Shown here piece after piece: positions 1 to 12,900 of a stretch of 64,000 nt of DNA. The notes beneath the pieces are model-generated. The model worked only from the letters and a program-made list of their open reading frames with translations. It had not been told where the DNA came from and searched no databases. The position numbers and the translations under genes are program-made. Source of the stretch: Marsupella aquatica. Its lineage: Eukaryota; Marchantiophyta. The stretch's first letter is position 1, and the number at the start of each line of letters is the position of its first letter. Location: the NCBI GenBank assembly GCA_973895155.1, contig OZ316895.1:15624001-15688000 (forward strand), written 5' to 3'.

Positions 1-936
1 AACTCTAGTTTCTGTTCGTGATTAATTATATAGATATGAACATTGCAGGAGCCGCAGGTGAATAGAAAAAAATTGAAAATCTTCTTAGTGCTAGTATGAA
101 CAGTGCAAGAAGGGAGAGTGGGATGCACTGAAAAATGAAAACCTTTGAAAACACACGTAAGAGGTTCCTTTATTTGACATTTACTCATTGTCTAATCTTT
201 GGGCAACTGGAGAATGCAAACCTTTGAAATGCACGTTAAAGCAACCACTGTATTTAGTTCACTTGTTGACAAGGTTGTACTTATGGCCATGTGGTTGTTG
301 GTGGGGCAATATCTGTGCATGGCACAGAAATATTGAGGTGAGGATTGTTGTTGTGACCATGTGATTGTTAGTTAACAATACTCAGACCTGTGTTGCACAG
401 AAATTTCAAGGTGAGACAAAGAATTGCAAGTGAGACAAGTGTTATTGTTCCTATTGTGTAATCATCTTATTGTGAAATCATGTTTGTCGATCCAAAAGTA
501 GTTCCTATTGTGTACTCATGTTTGTGGGTCCAAAAGTCTTGTCATCTTGGTTGGTGGCTTTTACAAAAATGTTATCATTATGTTCAATATTGTTGTTATG
601 GAAATGTTCTTGTTGTGAGGACCAGGCACATGGACATGAGATAGGTGACCAAGACTGCAGAGTCCAAGCATGAATGCCCAACTGGAGGGATATTTTTATA
701 TTATCTCGTTCATTTTGTTTTGTTTATTTCCCTTTCTATCATGGGCAGGAGTGGGCAGGCACATGGCATCTCTGGGCAGGCAGGTGAGGTAGGAGGGGTG
801 TTTGGGTGGGTTGGCTATGCAAAAAACTCATTTTTATGAATGGTTGGGATTTGATCCTTTTTCCCCTATTTTGTAAGCAGTTGGTCCCCCATTTTGGCAT
901 TGTTTCTTATAGTGTTTGATATACAGAATTGAGTGT
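1..936. other. Gene-free AT-rich stretch
   Basis: No convincing coding exon or RNA gene is visible on either strand. Short near-repeats occur, such as GGCACAGAAATATTGAGGTG near 320 and a diverged echo near 400. A 64-codon open frame at 645-839 has ordinary intergenic composition and no recognisable motif. Confidence 0.5.
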
Positions 937-1790
937 CATTAATAAGGCACATCTAATTAATAAGTGCACACATTGTAGCACCTTTGTGTCATAGCACTTG
1001 AGTGTACTTTTCATTGGATTGTGTCATAGAACTTGATTGTACTTTTCATTAGTCATTCACTTTTCTTTGCATGTGCTCTACTTATATTACTTTATCCACT
1101 CACACTTAATATGTATTCTATTTCTATACTCTTATTTTATCTACTTATATATCACTACAAGACAAATTAGTTTGTGGACCCCTTGGCTTGTGGACCCCTT
1201 GGCTAATTGACAGCATGGTTATCACAAATAGTTGTCAAAATCAGGTCTTTTCGCTACATGCTACCAAATTCTCAAACTACGAGAGTCAGAATTCAATCCG
1301 TGGCAAGTCCATTTGCAATTAGATAAATGTCTGATAAAATGAATTGTATCAGTTCGTTGAGTTCAAGTTCGAACCATGGCTAGCAATGTACCTTAATTGC
1401 AAAGGGCCGGAATTCTTACACCAAGTGCCAATTACCCTTCAACAAGGAAGTTATCAAGTTAGTTATTATTTGTTATATGAAAAATATTTTTTAAATCTTT
1501 GAATTTAAGTTTTAATATTGGAAATGTAACTAAAACGGTTACATAGTGACAGTTTTAATCGTCTTGTTCTTTGCATTTCTAATTTTTTATTTTTCTTTTT
1601 ACGGTATGGTGTCCCAAAATTTATACCCAAATTGACACAAATATGAATGAAAACTATAAATTTGATTCACAAAACTGATGAGTCTTGTTTGTTGCGGTTG
1701 TTGTTGATGTGACACACTCTGGTGCCCGGGATTTTGGAAGGGACCTCTCATGGGGTCTGTAAATATGAAGCATGTTCCAAGATGAGCATG
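937..1790 (+). mobile_element. CACTA-like transposon relic, copy 1
   Basis: This stretch shares several long, diverged blocks with 18430-19480 in the opposite orientation. The shared blocks include one ending in GTACTTTTCATTGG, one around CCTTAATTGCAAAGG, one around ACTAAAACGGTTACA, and one ending GGGACCTCTCATGGGGTC. At 1153 the sequence CACTACAAGAC matches the terminal motif of plant CACTA (En/Spm) elements, and the same motif occurs in reverse complement at 18777-18787 in the second copy. No transposase frame remains and the partner terminus was not found. Block order differs between the copies, so nesting or rearrangement is likely. The CACTA assignment rests on the terminal motif alone. 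Confidence 0.5.
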
Positions 1791-4700
1791 CTATAATTCA
1801 AACTTGGAAAGTTCAATTTTCTTGCCTTTCACTCAATCCCAAATTGTTTTGATTTGCTGAGCTGATTAAAATAGAGAATACTTTTAACCCAGGTTTCTGC
1901 TGGGTATTAAGACAAAGAAAAAGTGTGACATCTTGGGACAAAATTTGCCACTAACCTTCCTTCTTGCGAGATCTGATGGTCATCCTGAAATTACGATAGA
2001 TCTAACATGTGCATTATTACTCAAAGGTGACCGTCTACTATTAACAGACCCTAAGGACTAGACTGTACCCTACATAGCCCAACACTGAAATAAAAACTGA
2101 CTAGAGCAAGAGACTGGTGGCCTTACCTTATATCGAAAAACCCTGACTAGTGCCATATTTCTTTCATGTGGGTCCTGTGGGAGAACCTGCTCTGGTGGAG
2201 GAGAGGCTGGCTGGCACACTGACATTGACACATTGTGGAGGCTGAAATCATGGTACTGGCTCAGTTTTCCATGTGTTTGCACGTATCAATGGCGGCCCCC
2301 ACAAACTTGTCCTAGGTCCCGTGCATGCAAGCGGAATTAGGGCCCATAAAATCAGCGTTTAGTAGTGATTTCTTAGTTGTGGGAAATTCCTGCCAACATC
2401 TAGATTACAGAGAAAAAATAGGTGAAAATGTAAGTGACATTTGCCAAAAATCTGCCTTTAGCCGCAGTTGCATTGCCAGATCTTTGAAGATCTGGCAGCT
2501 TTCCTTAAGATCAGGAAAGAACCAACGGTTTCCATAGATTTATAAATATTTTTAAAGAATATTAGATGGGTCCGATATATTTTCCTTCCTAAACCCTTGA
2601 GGCATTTGCCAGTCAAACTCCATTACAAAACACAGAAAAAAACAAGGGAACTTGAGGGCCCGCTTTTGCAATGCGTCCTCGGTCAGCGGAATGTACTCAA
2701 ATCGAGGTCGAATGCATTATTTCACTGTATATCAGAGAGGACAAAATATGAATGTCACCATGATCTGACTTACAGTATACACAGTAATATGCAATTTGTT
2801 TTTCTTCGATACTGTATATACCCTCATTACTGAGTCAGAAGCGTGGATGGGATCCCAAAATGTTCTTTGCGTAAATGTAAATAGTGTTTAATCTAGGTTT
2901 CAATAAGTTTCATGGAAGTGTGAGCTGAAGTTTGGATCCATCTTGATCAAGGGAAGTGGAGGGAAGAGCAATATTGCGTGTCCACACACAAGAAGCATGT
3001 CCATTCGAGTTGTTTGTCAAATGTTGAGGTCCATCCCACCTTCTCTTACCTCCAAAAAGAATTAGAACTGAGAAAGCCCGTGAAAAAGGTATCATAGTCA
3101 CACATGCTATGCTATGGAGTAACTTTCATATCCACATGTGTTTTGTATTCAGACTTAACTTTTTGGGTCCTTGGGGAGTCCCACATCCAAAAATTATGCC
3201 TTACACAGGCTACATTAGTCTCAACACAACAACAATAAGACACTCTATATCCGGATCACTGGGTCTGTCCACAAGGATAAATACCCTTTTGAACAAAGTG
3301 GACAAATCACTGAAATTTGGTACATTGATGAAAGGGGCAGGAGCCATGGATGGGCAGGGACAGGCCCAAACCACTATGCTTGGAGCACAGTGGATGGAAG
3401 TATGTGCAAGGGGAAGGGGGCACCAGGAGGGATTTTACTCTCTCCTTTTTGTCTTGCAATGTTTTTGCCCCTTTTCAGCAATTTTGATGTTTTGCTTTCA
3501 GAAAAATGTCATTCTGTAGGGAGTCTCGAACATTAGAAGACACGGGCTTTTAGTCAGGCCGGCGAGAGTGTGCGGTGTACCATGTTGTCAGCCACTCCTT
3601 TCCATCTGGGATTTTGGCTAATGGCAGGCCGACCAGCTACAAACCCTCTCAAAGTTTACCACGCCATCCCACCCCCCCATGGTTACCCATGCCCAAAAGC
3701 CACGTCCCGGCCATGGTCTTGGTCATGATTTTTTGAGGTGAGTATCCCATTCTGCAACAAGGACTACAAAAGTTGAGACACCCTACTGGTAGTGAATATT
3801 AGAATTCAACACAGAGACCTTCATTCCCGGTTTCCCTGTTTCACACCAGGCTGTACCTATACGGGCAAATTACACAGAACGTCGGGCGACGAGGCCGCAT
3901 AATCCAACGGCGCCAACCACCCCTGACGGAAGATCCTTCCGTTGGAGACGGAGTGCCTCTTCCGTTAGGGACGGCCTCTGACGTCGCGCAGGTAAAAACA
4001 TTTTCCAACCACCGGGAATCAATTTAATTGAAAAAAGGCGGGTACAGTAACTGGCCCACCGTAACAACAGTGACATTGAAGACTGGGCTGTTCCCCACCA
4101 CAGTTCGCTCCGGATAGAACCCGGTAACAGAACCCGGTAATTAATTTATTCCGCACTGATCACCTTCACTCCCATACCGTACGGAGGAAACGTTGTGGCG
4201 TACCGGATGAATCCGAGGTATCTTGTAATCTGAACCGTTACTTTATAAAATGCATGGCTGGGAGTTCTTCTAATTTCTGGATAATTTCTAGATATTTCAA
4301 ACATTCTTGCGGCCATGTACAATACTGAACGTCTGAATTTACCTTGATTACCGAGGGCTTTCACTATTCACGGTCACACACTTGGAATCCGGCGCGATGC
4401 CGTAAATGAGTAAAGCAATCGGCAGTTTTCGAGTTTGCGTCCGGGAAAATGCCGGCCGTAAAATTGGATTCGAACACAATCATGTGAATGTGAGCTCGAG
4501 CTTGAAATGAGAGAAACAGAGAGCGAGAGAGAGGAAGTGGCAAGAATCGAAAGAATGATCGTCGATGTCAGTCATCATGGTTCGAGGTGCTCGTTAATGA
4601 TGAAGGGACTGGACTGGACTGGACTTCGAGATAAATTACTGATCAGTACTACAGTAGGCAGGAACAGCGTTGCCAATGGCGGTGATGCCGTTGCTCGACC

Positions 4701-5172
4701 CGTTCCTGAAATGGAGATGGAGAGCTGTGTGAGTGTATGAGATCAGTGATGCGGGTGGTTTATGAGCCGCTGAGGCACCACCGCCTTAGCGCAAGAGAGA
4801 TTGGAGATTGATAAGGGAGGTTGTGAATCTGTGATGAAGCGCATTACATTACGGTGGTTTACAATTATTGAGGTGGAGCTTGAAGGGCAGGAGGAGGTGA
4901 TTATCTCATTGCATGACCTGCCTGCCTGGGTTGTGGCGCCCGGGGGTTGGCAACCGTAGGAGAGAGGCAGAAGAGAGGCAAACAATGCACGTGCTCAGTG
5001 AAGCAGAAGAGCTTAATGCTGCAGGCTTTTCGTTACACTCCACTATCATTCATGAGGTCCCGGGACCTCTATCTTTTCGTTGACTACATTTGCAGCATTC
5101 ACCTAGCTCCATCATTCATCTAGCTCCATCATTTTTCTGGCACGTGGGGGGCGATGATGATGCGGACTGGTC
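1791..5172. other. Intergenic region, no gene recognised
   Basis: Open frames here reach at most 136 codons (3109-3519, +) and show no domain, consistent base bias or splice structure. From about 3.85 kb onward the sequence becomes richer in CpG and is probably unique rather than repeat-derived. Nothing else can be supported. Confidence 0.4.
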
Positions 5173-5700
5173 TTGCTGGAATCCGGTCTAGTCCCGTCAC
5201 AAAGAAACGCAAGAGGGGAGGCACAGAGACGAATGCACAGGCAGAGAGACCAAATCTCTGAGTTTGAATGTCCGCTGGTACCTGGAGGGAGAGTGCGATA
5301 TAAATTTTATCCGTCGATTGAAGAGGAGATTGAGTCGAGAAGTTGGCATGTGGAAGGAGCGACCTTATTCTGTCGTCGTTGGAAGGTGGAGCTTCAAGTC
5401 AAATATAATGTAGGCCAATGGAGGAGCATAGAAGGTCGGATTTTGATTGTAGACGAGCCTCTGCATCGTACTGAATCAACAAAAGAAAGCGGATGGCCAG
5501 AGAATTACGGATGTTCGTTTTTATTGTGCCAATATAAGGTGGCTTACTTCTTGCGCTCCTATCCAAAGGCTATGGCCTTTCTAGAAACAGAATGTGAGGT
5601 AAGGGCGAAGGAATCTTGCACGCGACAGGAGATGAATTCTCTCGGGTTTATCAATCTGTATGCTGTGGGAGGAAATGAGAGATTGCTGTGCCAATCTTAA
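5173..5700 (+). CDS. Hypothetical 175-aa open frame
   Basis: This is the longest open frame between the left edge and the SET gene. The product would be soluble, with no signal peptide or membrane segment, an Arg/Gln-rich start and several Trp and Cys residues spread through the body. I recognise no family. It lies about 200 bp upstream of the first SET-gene exon on the same strand and could be an unrelated small gene, a 5' exon, or chance. No promoter or splice evidence supports it. Confidence 0.25.
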   Translation: MLESGLVPSQRNARGEAQRRMHRQRDQISEFECPLVPGGRVRYKFYPSIEEEIESRSWHVEGATLFCRRWKVELQVKYNVGQWRSIEGRILIVDEPLHRTESTKESGWPENYGCSFLLCQYKVAYFLRSYPKAMAFLETECEVRAKESCTRQEMNSLGFINLYAVGGNERLLCQS

Positions 5701-5898
5701 GGCATGATTATGCTTGCGGATTGCCCTTGCTGCCATTGTTGTGGCTTGCATTACTTCTTCAGGGGCAGGCGATTGAAGTACAGAACAGGTCCTGCAGGGA
5801 ACCGTATTTCACATGCTGTACATCTGGAGACGACGAATATGGATGGACTTTTTGTAGATGACGTTAAATAGATCAGTAGAGGAACGTGACGGAGAGGC

Positions 5899-8800
5899 AT
5901 GCAGGCGAGCAGAACCAGCGAAGTGGAGCATGGATGTCCAGGGAAATTTTCAAAAGCCACTGAAGCGGAGTTGAGTTCATCTTTCAAAACGAAATACAGT
6001 ACAATGTGGGGGACGTTTAATAAAGCCCGGCGAAGCATGATCTGCTTACCTCATCCTACTGCAGTTTGTTCCAATGTTCGCACAAGCATTGTTAACCCTG
6101 TTGCGCAGGTGTGCAATCTTCCTTGCCCCTCTGCCCCCTCCACGATCTGTCTGGTGACTACCCAATTCTTCGTCCCAAATTGTGTGGTGTGCTCGAATAT
6201 AATAAGCAAATGCTGACACACTTTGTTAGCTTCACCATAGCTTTGTGATTGCTCTTGCTATTAAAATCAATTTGGGTAAGTTTGTTCCGTGCACCTCCTT
6301 GATCTGCTCAACCTCATTCCTGTGGTCCTAGAAACAATGCAAACTAGCCCCTTGCAATACCTTGGATCTTCGTTTTAGATACCACCATCTGGGCATTAAT
6401 CGGGATGCGTCCGGATGTTGTTGGGATCTGAAGTGCTGATGCCAGGCTCAGTCCGTGCAAGCACACCAATGCACATTTCACAGTCCAGCAGTAGACACAT
6501 ACTACTTGGAGCTAGTCATATGAACGAAGTCGTCTTCCATCAGAATGAATGGACGTCCTTAAACTAGCTTTGTCATCCCAACTAGCTTTGTCATCCCTGA
6601 ACGTGGGTGAGCAATACCCCTCTCTCTCTCTCAACCTCAGCATTACGGCCGAAGATGTCTATAAGTCACCACCATTGGAATGATGGCCTGGTGTTAGAAG
6701 CACGTGTCATTTGGGTCCATCTGAGAAGGGTTAAATCCAAACCTCGGGGTGGCGGTCTCTCTCCTTCGATGATTAATTCTCGTTGTAGGCAACGAAGCTC
6801 CATTACGGAGGCAAGATTCTGGCCTACTGAAGCTAGAAGTATTAATGAACTCTCTGAAATTAAGAGAGCTCATCGAAACTAGATTATGATGTGCCTTTCT
6901 AATTTATGACTACGGTGCAGCTACAAGAGTTGCCTTGAATCGTAGATTTCATGATGCCAATATAACTTGGCTCCGGAATCAGGATGTCAGATGGTAAGCT
7001 GAGGGATATAGGTGCTAACCTGTTTTTCCATTCTGGACCAGGTGCAACCAGTTTCTTTCAGGGAGCAGGTTGAATTCCTTGACTGGTTGAAGGACCGGGG
7101 TCAGGAAGATGCTTATCAGTCAACAACGGTGGGCATATCCGCGCATGGCAGGTGACAAACTCGAGTTGATTGCCACAGCATGCACTGCCAGCTTGACGTT
7201 TTCTTTGGTGTGGAGACTTTTCAAACGTGATGAAACGTATTCGTCTTCGTCAATCAATCCACACCGAGTATCTGTCTCTCTAAACAAACGTATTCGCCTT
7301 CTTCAACCAGTCCACACCGAGTATCTGTCTCTTAACACACATATTCGTCTGCTTCAATCAATCCACACCGAGTATCTGACTCTTAACAAACATAAATCAA
7401 TTCTACGCGAACGAAGTCTCACGCTATTGCTGCATTATTTCAGGGCGTTGTTTGCAACAAGGCCAATCCAAAGTGGAGAGCGAGTTCTCCGAGTTTCACA
7501 TGATTTGGTATGCACTTTTGAGTAATCATTCCAGGAAAGTACTTTATAATTGTTTACTCACAAAATGCATTTGCGATCTCGCATTACATCCGCGGGAGAG
7601 ATGTATGTGTGCATGCAAAGAGGAGCTAACAGTTTAAGGTTTGTCATATCTCGACTGTGAGGAAACGTCAAAAAATGGATATTAATGTGGTATTGTTCCA
7701 GAATTTCGAACCCTTGTAGGGCGAAGAGCAAGTACCCATGGAGTCTTGCCTACTACAAGCCTAAGTGATCTGACTTCCATCTACTTGGTCCTTGAATTGC
7801 AATTCAGTTAATTACACCAGACAAGCTGCCGAAGGAAGTAATCGATTTTCTGCCCAAAGATGTCAGTGAATGGGCTCGTTTGGCGCTCTTTCTGATTGCA
7901 GAGCAGCACAAGGGTCAGGTAGGACACTCTGTCGTGTAATTGTATTGTCTTACATTCTTTTGGAAATATTTCGAAGCGTTTTCTTCATGGACAGGATGTG
8001 GAACTTCTGATAGAGGTAGTAGCGCCTATAGTTATCCAGGCCAGGTAGTTGCACGTTGATTCAATAGCTGCTGACAATGAGCATGTCAAATGAGTCTCTC
8101 GGATCTCCACCTCACCAGCACTACGCGCGGACGAGGGGGATATTTATGAACGTTTGCAGGGAGGATGTTTACGTATATTAAATTTCAAACATTTAGTGGA
8201 AGCAATTCGAAAGTTTCAGAAAACGCTGGTGAAATCTCACGAATTTATTGAGACTTCGGTGTTATGAAATTGTTTTGGTGCAGAGGTCAACTTGGGCTCC
8301 GTACATCAGCTGTCTGCCATCACCAGGAGCAATCCATAGTACGGTGTGTAGAAAACATTTATGGCCTTAGTTTCTGAATGTTTTAACTTCAGACCTAAGA
8401 TTAACGAAACTAAATTGCTTCGAGTGAAGTGTCCAAGTCAATCGTTTAGAGCTGAATTAAGCAACCTAGTTTAGAGTTGTTTTGTGCGGAGCGAAGTCAA
8501 GATAGGACGCCACGATGTTATTGAAGTCTCCTTATCAGAACAAGTGGCACTATTCTGCAGTCATTTGGATCAAACTTCGTAATGCTGTTGCCTTGAATGA
8601 GAACACCTTCGAATTCATAAAATGTCAAACCTAGAAAAAGTGACCATGATCCAACTATTTGTACATATGGGATTTTTTGGGGGCTCGATGGAAGCTGTAC
8701 TAAGAGATTTGCCTTTCATAATCTATAGGTGTTCTGGAAGAAAGAAGAGCTAGAATTGGTACGACATAGTTCATTACACAGAGAGACTGCACAACGGAGA

Positions 8801-11644
8801 GCTATTATTACAGCAGAATTCGATGCTGTGGAACCGGTAAGATTTCAACCTGGTTTATCTGGGTCAGTCTCAGTTTATGCTCACTTTGACTGTGATTGCA
8901 GTCTGACTTATTCCTATTTGTACTTCTCAGACATTACAGGCGCTCCCCAACATTTTTGGAGAACGTGTGGCGCTTGAAAATTTCAGGCATGCCTATGCAA
9001 CAGGTAGACATTTTCTCACAGAGCTGGACTTGTAGATTTCATTTCACCTGTGTATGTACATTCTTGTGGTCTAATAAAAGAATTTTGCATGTTGAACTGG
9101 AACCCTCTGAAAGGATCCCATCGTCCACTTTGTTTCATGAGAATGATGAGGTCTCTCTAGTACTCCTCCCAAGCTGATCTAGCTCGTGTAGCAGAACATG
9201 CTGATGAATGCAATCCTTCCAACTTGCAGTGTGTTCTCGAGCATGGGGCATTGAAGCCCTCCAAACCCTTGCTCTGGTTAGTGGTACTCATTCATCCCTT
9301 GTAAACTTGTTAGTTGATGGCTTTTCGAACCGCCACGTCGCTGCTTAACTGGAGTCACGATTTGGGACGTCTTAGCAATAAGGTCATGGAAGAGACTACT
9401 TTTACACTTGCGTTAGCCTAGTGGCATGGGGTTATTGATATGAGAATCTGGTCCTGTAATCTTCATCTTAAGGTTGTTTTAACAGGTGCCCTTCGTGGAC
9501 TTCTTTAATCATGACTCGTGTTGTCAAGCTTTGCTTTCGTATGACGAAGACCAGGGATACGCCGAGGTGGGTACCGTTAGTGAATCTTGCTGTCCTAGAT
9601 TTATGTAAGTCATTTGTACTTTTTCGCTTTTATCGCGGAATGGGACCTTTTAGGCTATTCTGATTGTTTGTGAATGGTTTTGTGGCTAAATCAGGTTGTT
9701 GCGGATCGTGAGTACGCACCAGGGTCGCAGGTCCTTTCAATTACCTTTTGAAGGATCCTTCTCGATCCATGTTGTTCAGAAATTTCGCTGCTCGTACGCT
9801 TAACATGCTGCTGCTTTTAGACCGTTTGAAAACCCAATGACCGCTTAGAAATAAGCAAAACAGTTTGCAAGTACATGCCAATTGCAAGCAACCGGAAACC
9901 TTCGGACAGTATTAAGTGGCGTTTGATTGGGATGCGAATGCAGGTTGTTCTCAGTTATGGTCGCCTACCGAACAGCATTTTAGCGCTCGATTTTGGATTT
10001 ACTCTTGCTGACAATCCATATGACCAGGTTTGTTCCTACACATTCTGTGCCAAGACAGTCCTAAAGTTCCTAGTTTTTAGTCCACGCACAGTGCCATAGA
10101 GAGATGCTACAGTAGTAAACCTGTCACAGACTACCGGCACGTGCGTACACGTTGAGAATGTTATAACCAGCAGCTCAGAAGAACCCAATGCTCCTTTTGT
10201 CACTAGAAGCCCAGAGTACCCTCGTCATCTAAACAATACCGTTATAGCTAGCAAGCGACCGGAGTTAATACGTCATTCAAGGACTTTCCGATTGCTTCAA
10301 TGATTGGTGGCTAAGAATGACGCTCTTCAACTTCTGCGTTGGACTGAACTGTTTTTGTCAGGTGGAGATATGGATGGGAATTTCTCGCCGTGATGAATTG
10401 CGGAAGGCAAAGTTGCAGCTCCTGCATTCTCATGATATGCCTACATATCTCCATGAGGATGGCTCTGATAGTGGTGGCTCTGGGTTTAATATCCGGTAAA
10501 CAGCTTTCTAAATCCGCTACATTTCGCATTCTTGAACACACTTTTGTATAACTTTCATGGGCAGCGTGTTGAGACAGCTCACTTTTATGTCCACGTTTAA
10601 TTTCATTGGGACGAAAGCTGCGTAGTAAGTACTTTCATAGCGATCTGAACAGTGCTTCACCGGTTGTAGGGAAGTCAGGTCTCCAATGGGACGCGGTAAG
10701 GGGATACCACATTCATTGCGGGCGTTTGCGCGGGTCATTTGTGCTGCTTCCTCTCAAGGTTAGTCGACACTCCCTTAACTAATCGGGGTCTACAAATTAT
10801 TTGCACCACGGGCCGTCTGTTGGCTGAACGGTGGTCCATTTCACACTTGCTAACATGCTGATATCACCAACGGAAGATAAAAACCTAGCCACTGTTATGT
10901 TATGGCCGGCATTCGACTTACAATTTATTCCCGAGCTGCCGCATTTAGCGTGGTGACTGATGACCTACACGAGGGGCCTGGAGTGAGTGAATAATTATCA
11001 TGTGGTAGTCTTCTTGTCTCCTATATCCAAAAACTGCATGCATTGTGCATGCTTAGTTTTCAATTGACTTCTTCATGATTTTACAGAAATACTGGATATG
11101 TCATCTGAGGCAGCTGAGCATGATGGTCGTCTCTGTCGACGACCTTTGAAGAATAGAAACAGAGAAGTTCAAGCCATGAGGCTACTACTGGCTCGCCTTG
11201 AGACTATGATGCAGCAGCGACATGCTTCGCTGTTGGTGAGATTTATTCCTAACTATCATCTTTCAGGAGCCGTCTGATCTTGTCAAATGTTCAAATGTTG
11301 TGATGCCAGTGTGGCCTTCACATTATCCAGATCCCTAATGTTTCTTACAACGCCCACTTTGATTTAGAAGTCGTCTAGAAGGCTCAAGAAGATGTGGATT
11401 ATGTCCCCCCAAAAGGCTTTGTAGGTTTGAATTTGCCACTGGTTTATCGTGGCCATTGTAATAACGACTGATAATATTATAATTGCAGGCAATGCGCTTG
11501 GTGGAGTCATGCAGAGTGAAAGGAAATCCAATGTCCGTGCATGCCCATATGGCTGGTGCAGTGATTAGTGGTGAAATGCGGGTGTTGAGATCTGCCATTG
11601 CATGGCTGACAAATCATTGTAGCCCTTCAACCGTCCTGACTTGA
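5899..11644 (+). CDS. SET-domain protein, plant Rubisco methyltransferase family
   Basis: This gene encodes a probable plastid SET-domain lysine methyltransferase of the Rubisco LSMT-like family. I assembled 15 exons by hand: 5899-6108, 7042-7151, 7444-7507, 7808-7918, 8284-8343, 8729-8836, 8931-9003, 9230-9276, 9486-9566, 9695-9730, 9944-10027, 10362-10495, 10670-10758, 11087-11235 and 11489-11644. All junctions are GT-AG and the spliced frame is open to a TGA, giving 503 aa (468 aa if the ATG at 6004 is used). Motifs in order are HGRALFATRPIQSGERVLRV (SET start), RSTWAPYISCLP, VCSRAWG, VPFVDFFNHD (the SET NHD motif), VVLSYGRLPNSILALDFGF (SET C-terminus), and the substrate-binding-domain stretch GRGKGIPHSLRAFARV then DGRLCRRPLKNRNRE. 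The exon-1 product is rich in Ser, Arg and Ala like a transit peptide, but exon 1 is inferred only from phase and donor site. The methylated substrate cannot be read from sequence. Confidence 0.88.
7237..7395 (+). repeat. Threefold tandem repeat in SET-gene intron 2
   Basis: Three imperfect units of about 55 bp share CCACACCGAGTATCTG and CGTATTCG-type cores. They fall inside intron 2 of the SET gene (7152-7443). A 138-codon open frame across them is a by-product of the repeat and the adjoining exon 3. Confidence 0.75.
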
Positions 11645-12438
11645 CAAGCCTTTACAAATTCCAGTAGCTCCGATTCATGACTTCCCCAACTCCATCCGTT
11701 TGTTGGAGTAGCGAAAGACTTGTTCTACGAACATAATTTATATGTTCATGCTTCAACATCGCTTCAATAGGAGGCAAACTTCTTGAAGAATTCATTGTTT
11801 CCAGGGGAGGGTGTTACCATTACTTTCCAAGAGAGAGGACATTATGTCCGGCTGGTTCACCACATTGGTGAAGATTATGTCAGTGTTTTGACAGCCAGGT
11901 GCAGCAGTCCAGAAGGGGGCAATACAGGTGAAATCTGTGATCTCCTGGTTTATGGTTAGTCTCTAGCTCCATAGCCAATTTTAACATCAAATTGATATGC
12001 TATTTTATCATCGGTGGGTGGGCTTTGTACAATGAAAGATTTTTTCTCATTTCCACAGGAAGAAAAGTTCGTTTGTGAGTACAAACTCCTACATTCTCGT
12101 GACAGCTTTGTTCACATAAGCGTCCATTTGTTTGATGTAATCGCTTCCTTCTCCACTAAATCTAGCTATCTTATTTTTGTCATCAACCAGGTTTGATAAT
12201 GCTCCAGCTTTTGCATTGAAGGCATAGATAATTTGTTCATGAGCATATTTGAAATCAAAAAAGCCTAGACAATTTTGAATGCGTTGTGTTCAGGGGTGAA
12301 ACTTCTCACATTCATAGTGGGATTATGCAAACTTCACACATGACTAAGGCGTTTGAGGGATTCTGGTTAGGACAGAACATCGAAGAGATCTTGAAGCTAG
12401 TTTGTTACTCTATTTGTTGTAGCTACTTGTTAGTTAGC
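11645..12438. other. 3' flank of the SET gene
   Basis: No further exon of the SET gene is needed after the TGA at 11642-11644. A short open stretch near 11810-11960 has some coding-like look but no recognisable motif and no clear partner. It may be 3' UTR of the SET transcript or plain intergenic DNA. Confidence 0.4.
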
Positions 12439-12890
12439 AAGCAGGGAAACAAAATCGATTTTCTCCAACCCCAGGGGCAGTACTATAGTAGTAATTTCAT
12501 GGCTTTATTGAGCGATGCTTCAGTTTGGAAAACTTCTTCCACAGCATGGCTGGCAACAGTACGCGTGTATGCATTAATGAAATTACGCTAGTCCTGAGCA
12601 GTGACTACAGGAGCATAGAGAACATTCATCTCGAGTGCTCTGTGGGTCACTTGATTGACTTTGCTACTTATGAAAGCAGGGAAACAAAACCGATTCTCTC
12701 CAACCCGAGGGCAGTACTACAGTAGTATTTTCACGGCTTCATTGAGCGATGCTTCAGTTTGAAGGACTTCTTCCAGAGCATGGCTGACTACAGTACGTTT
12801 GTACGCATCAATGAAGGTACGCTAGTCCATAGCTGTGACCACAGCAGCATCGAGAACTTTCAAGTGCTCGATGGATCACTTGATTAACTT
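12439..12890. repeat. Tandem duplication of about 230 bp
   Basis: The segments at about 12439-12665 and 12677-12890 are diverged tandem copies. They share CAGGGAAACAAAA, GAGCGATGCTTCAGTTT, ACTTCTTCCA and ACGCTAGTCC in the same order and spacing. The array ends just beyond the stop codon of the minus-strand germin-like gene, so it probably forms or abuts that gene's 3' UTR. Confidence 0.8.
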
Positions 12891-12900
12891 CCTAGCTTTC

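Noticed and set aside
1365-1380. tRNA-like B box (GTTCGAACC)
   Set aside because: No A box or cloverleaf surrounds it and it belongs to the CACTA-like repeat.
10936-10982. Extra SET-gene exon
   Set aside because: It would end in the wrong phase for the next exon; joining 10758 directly to 11087 restores a family-like sequence (SSQEILDMSSEAA).
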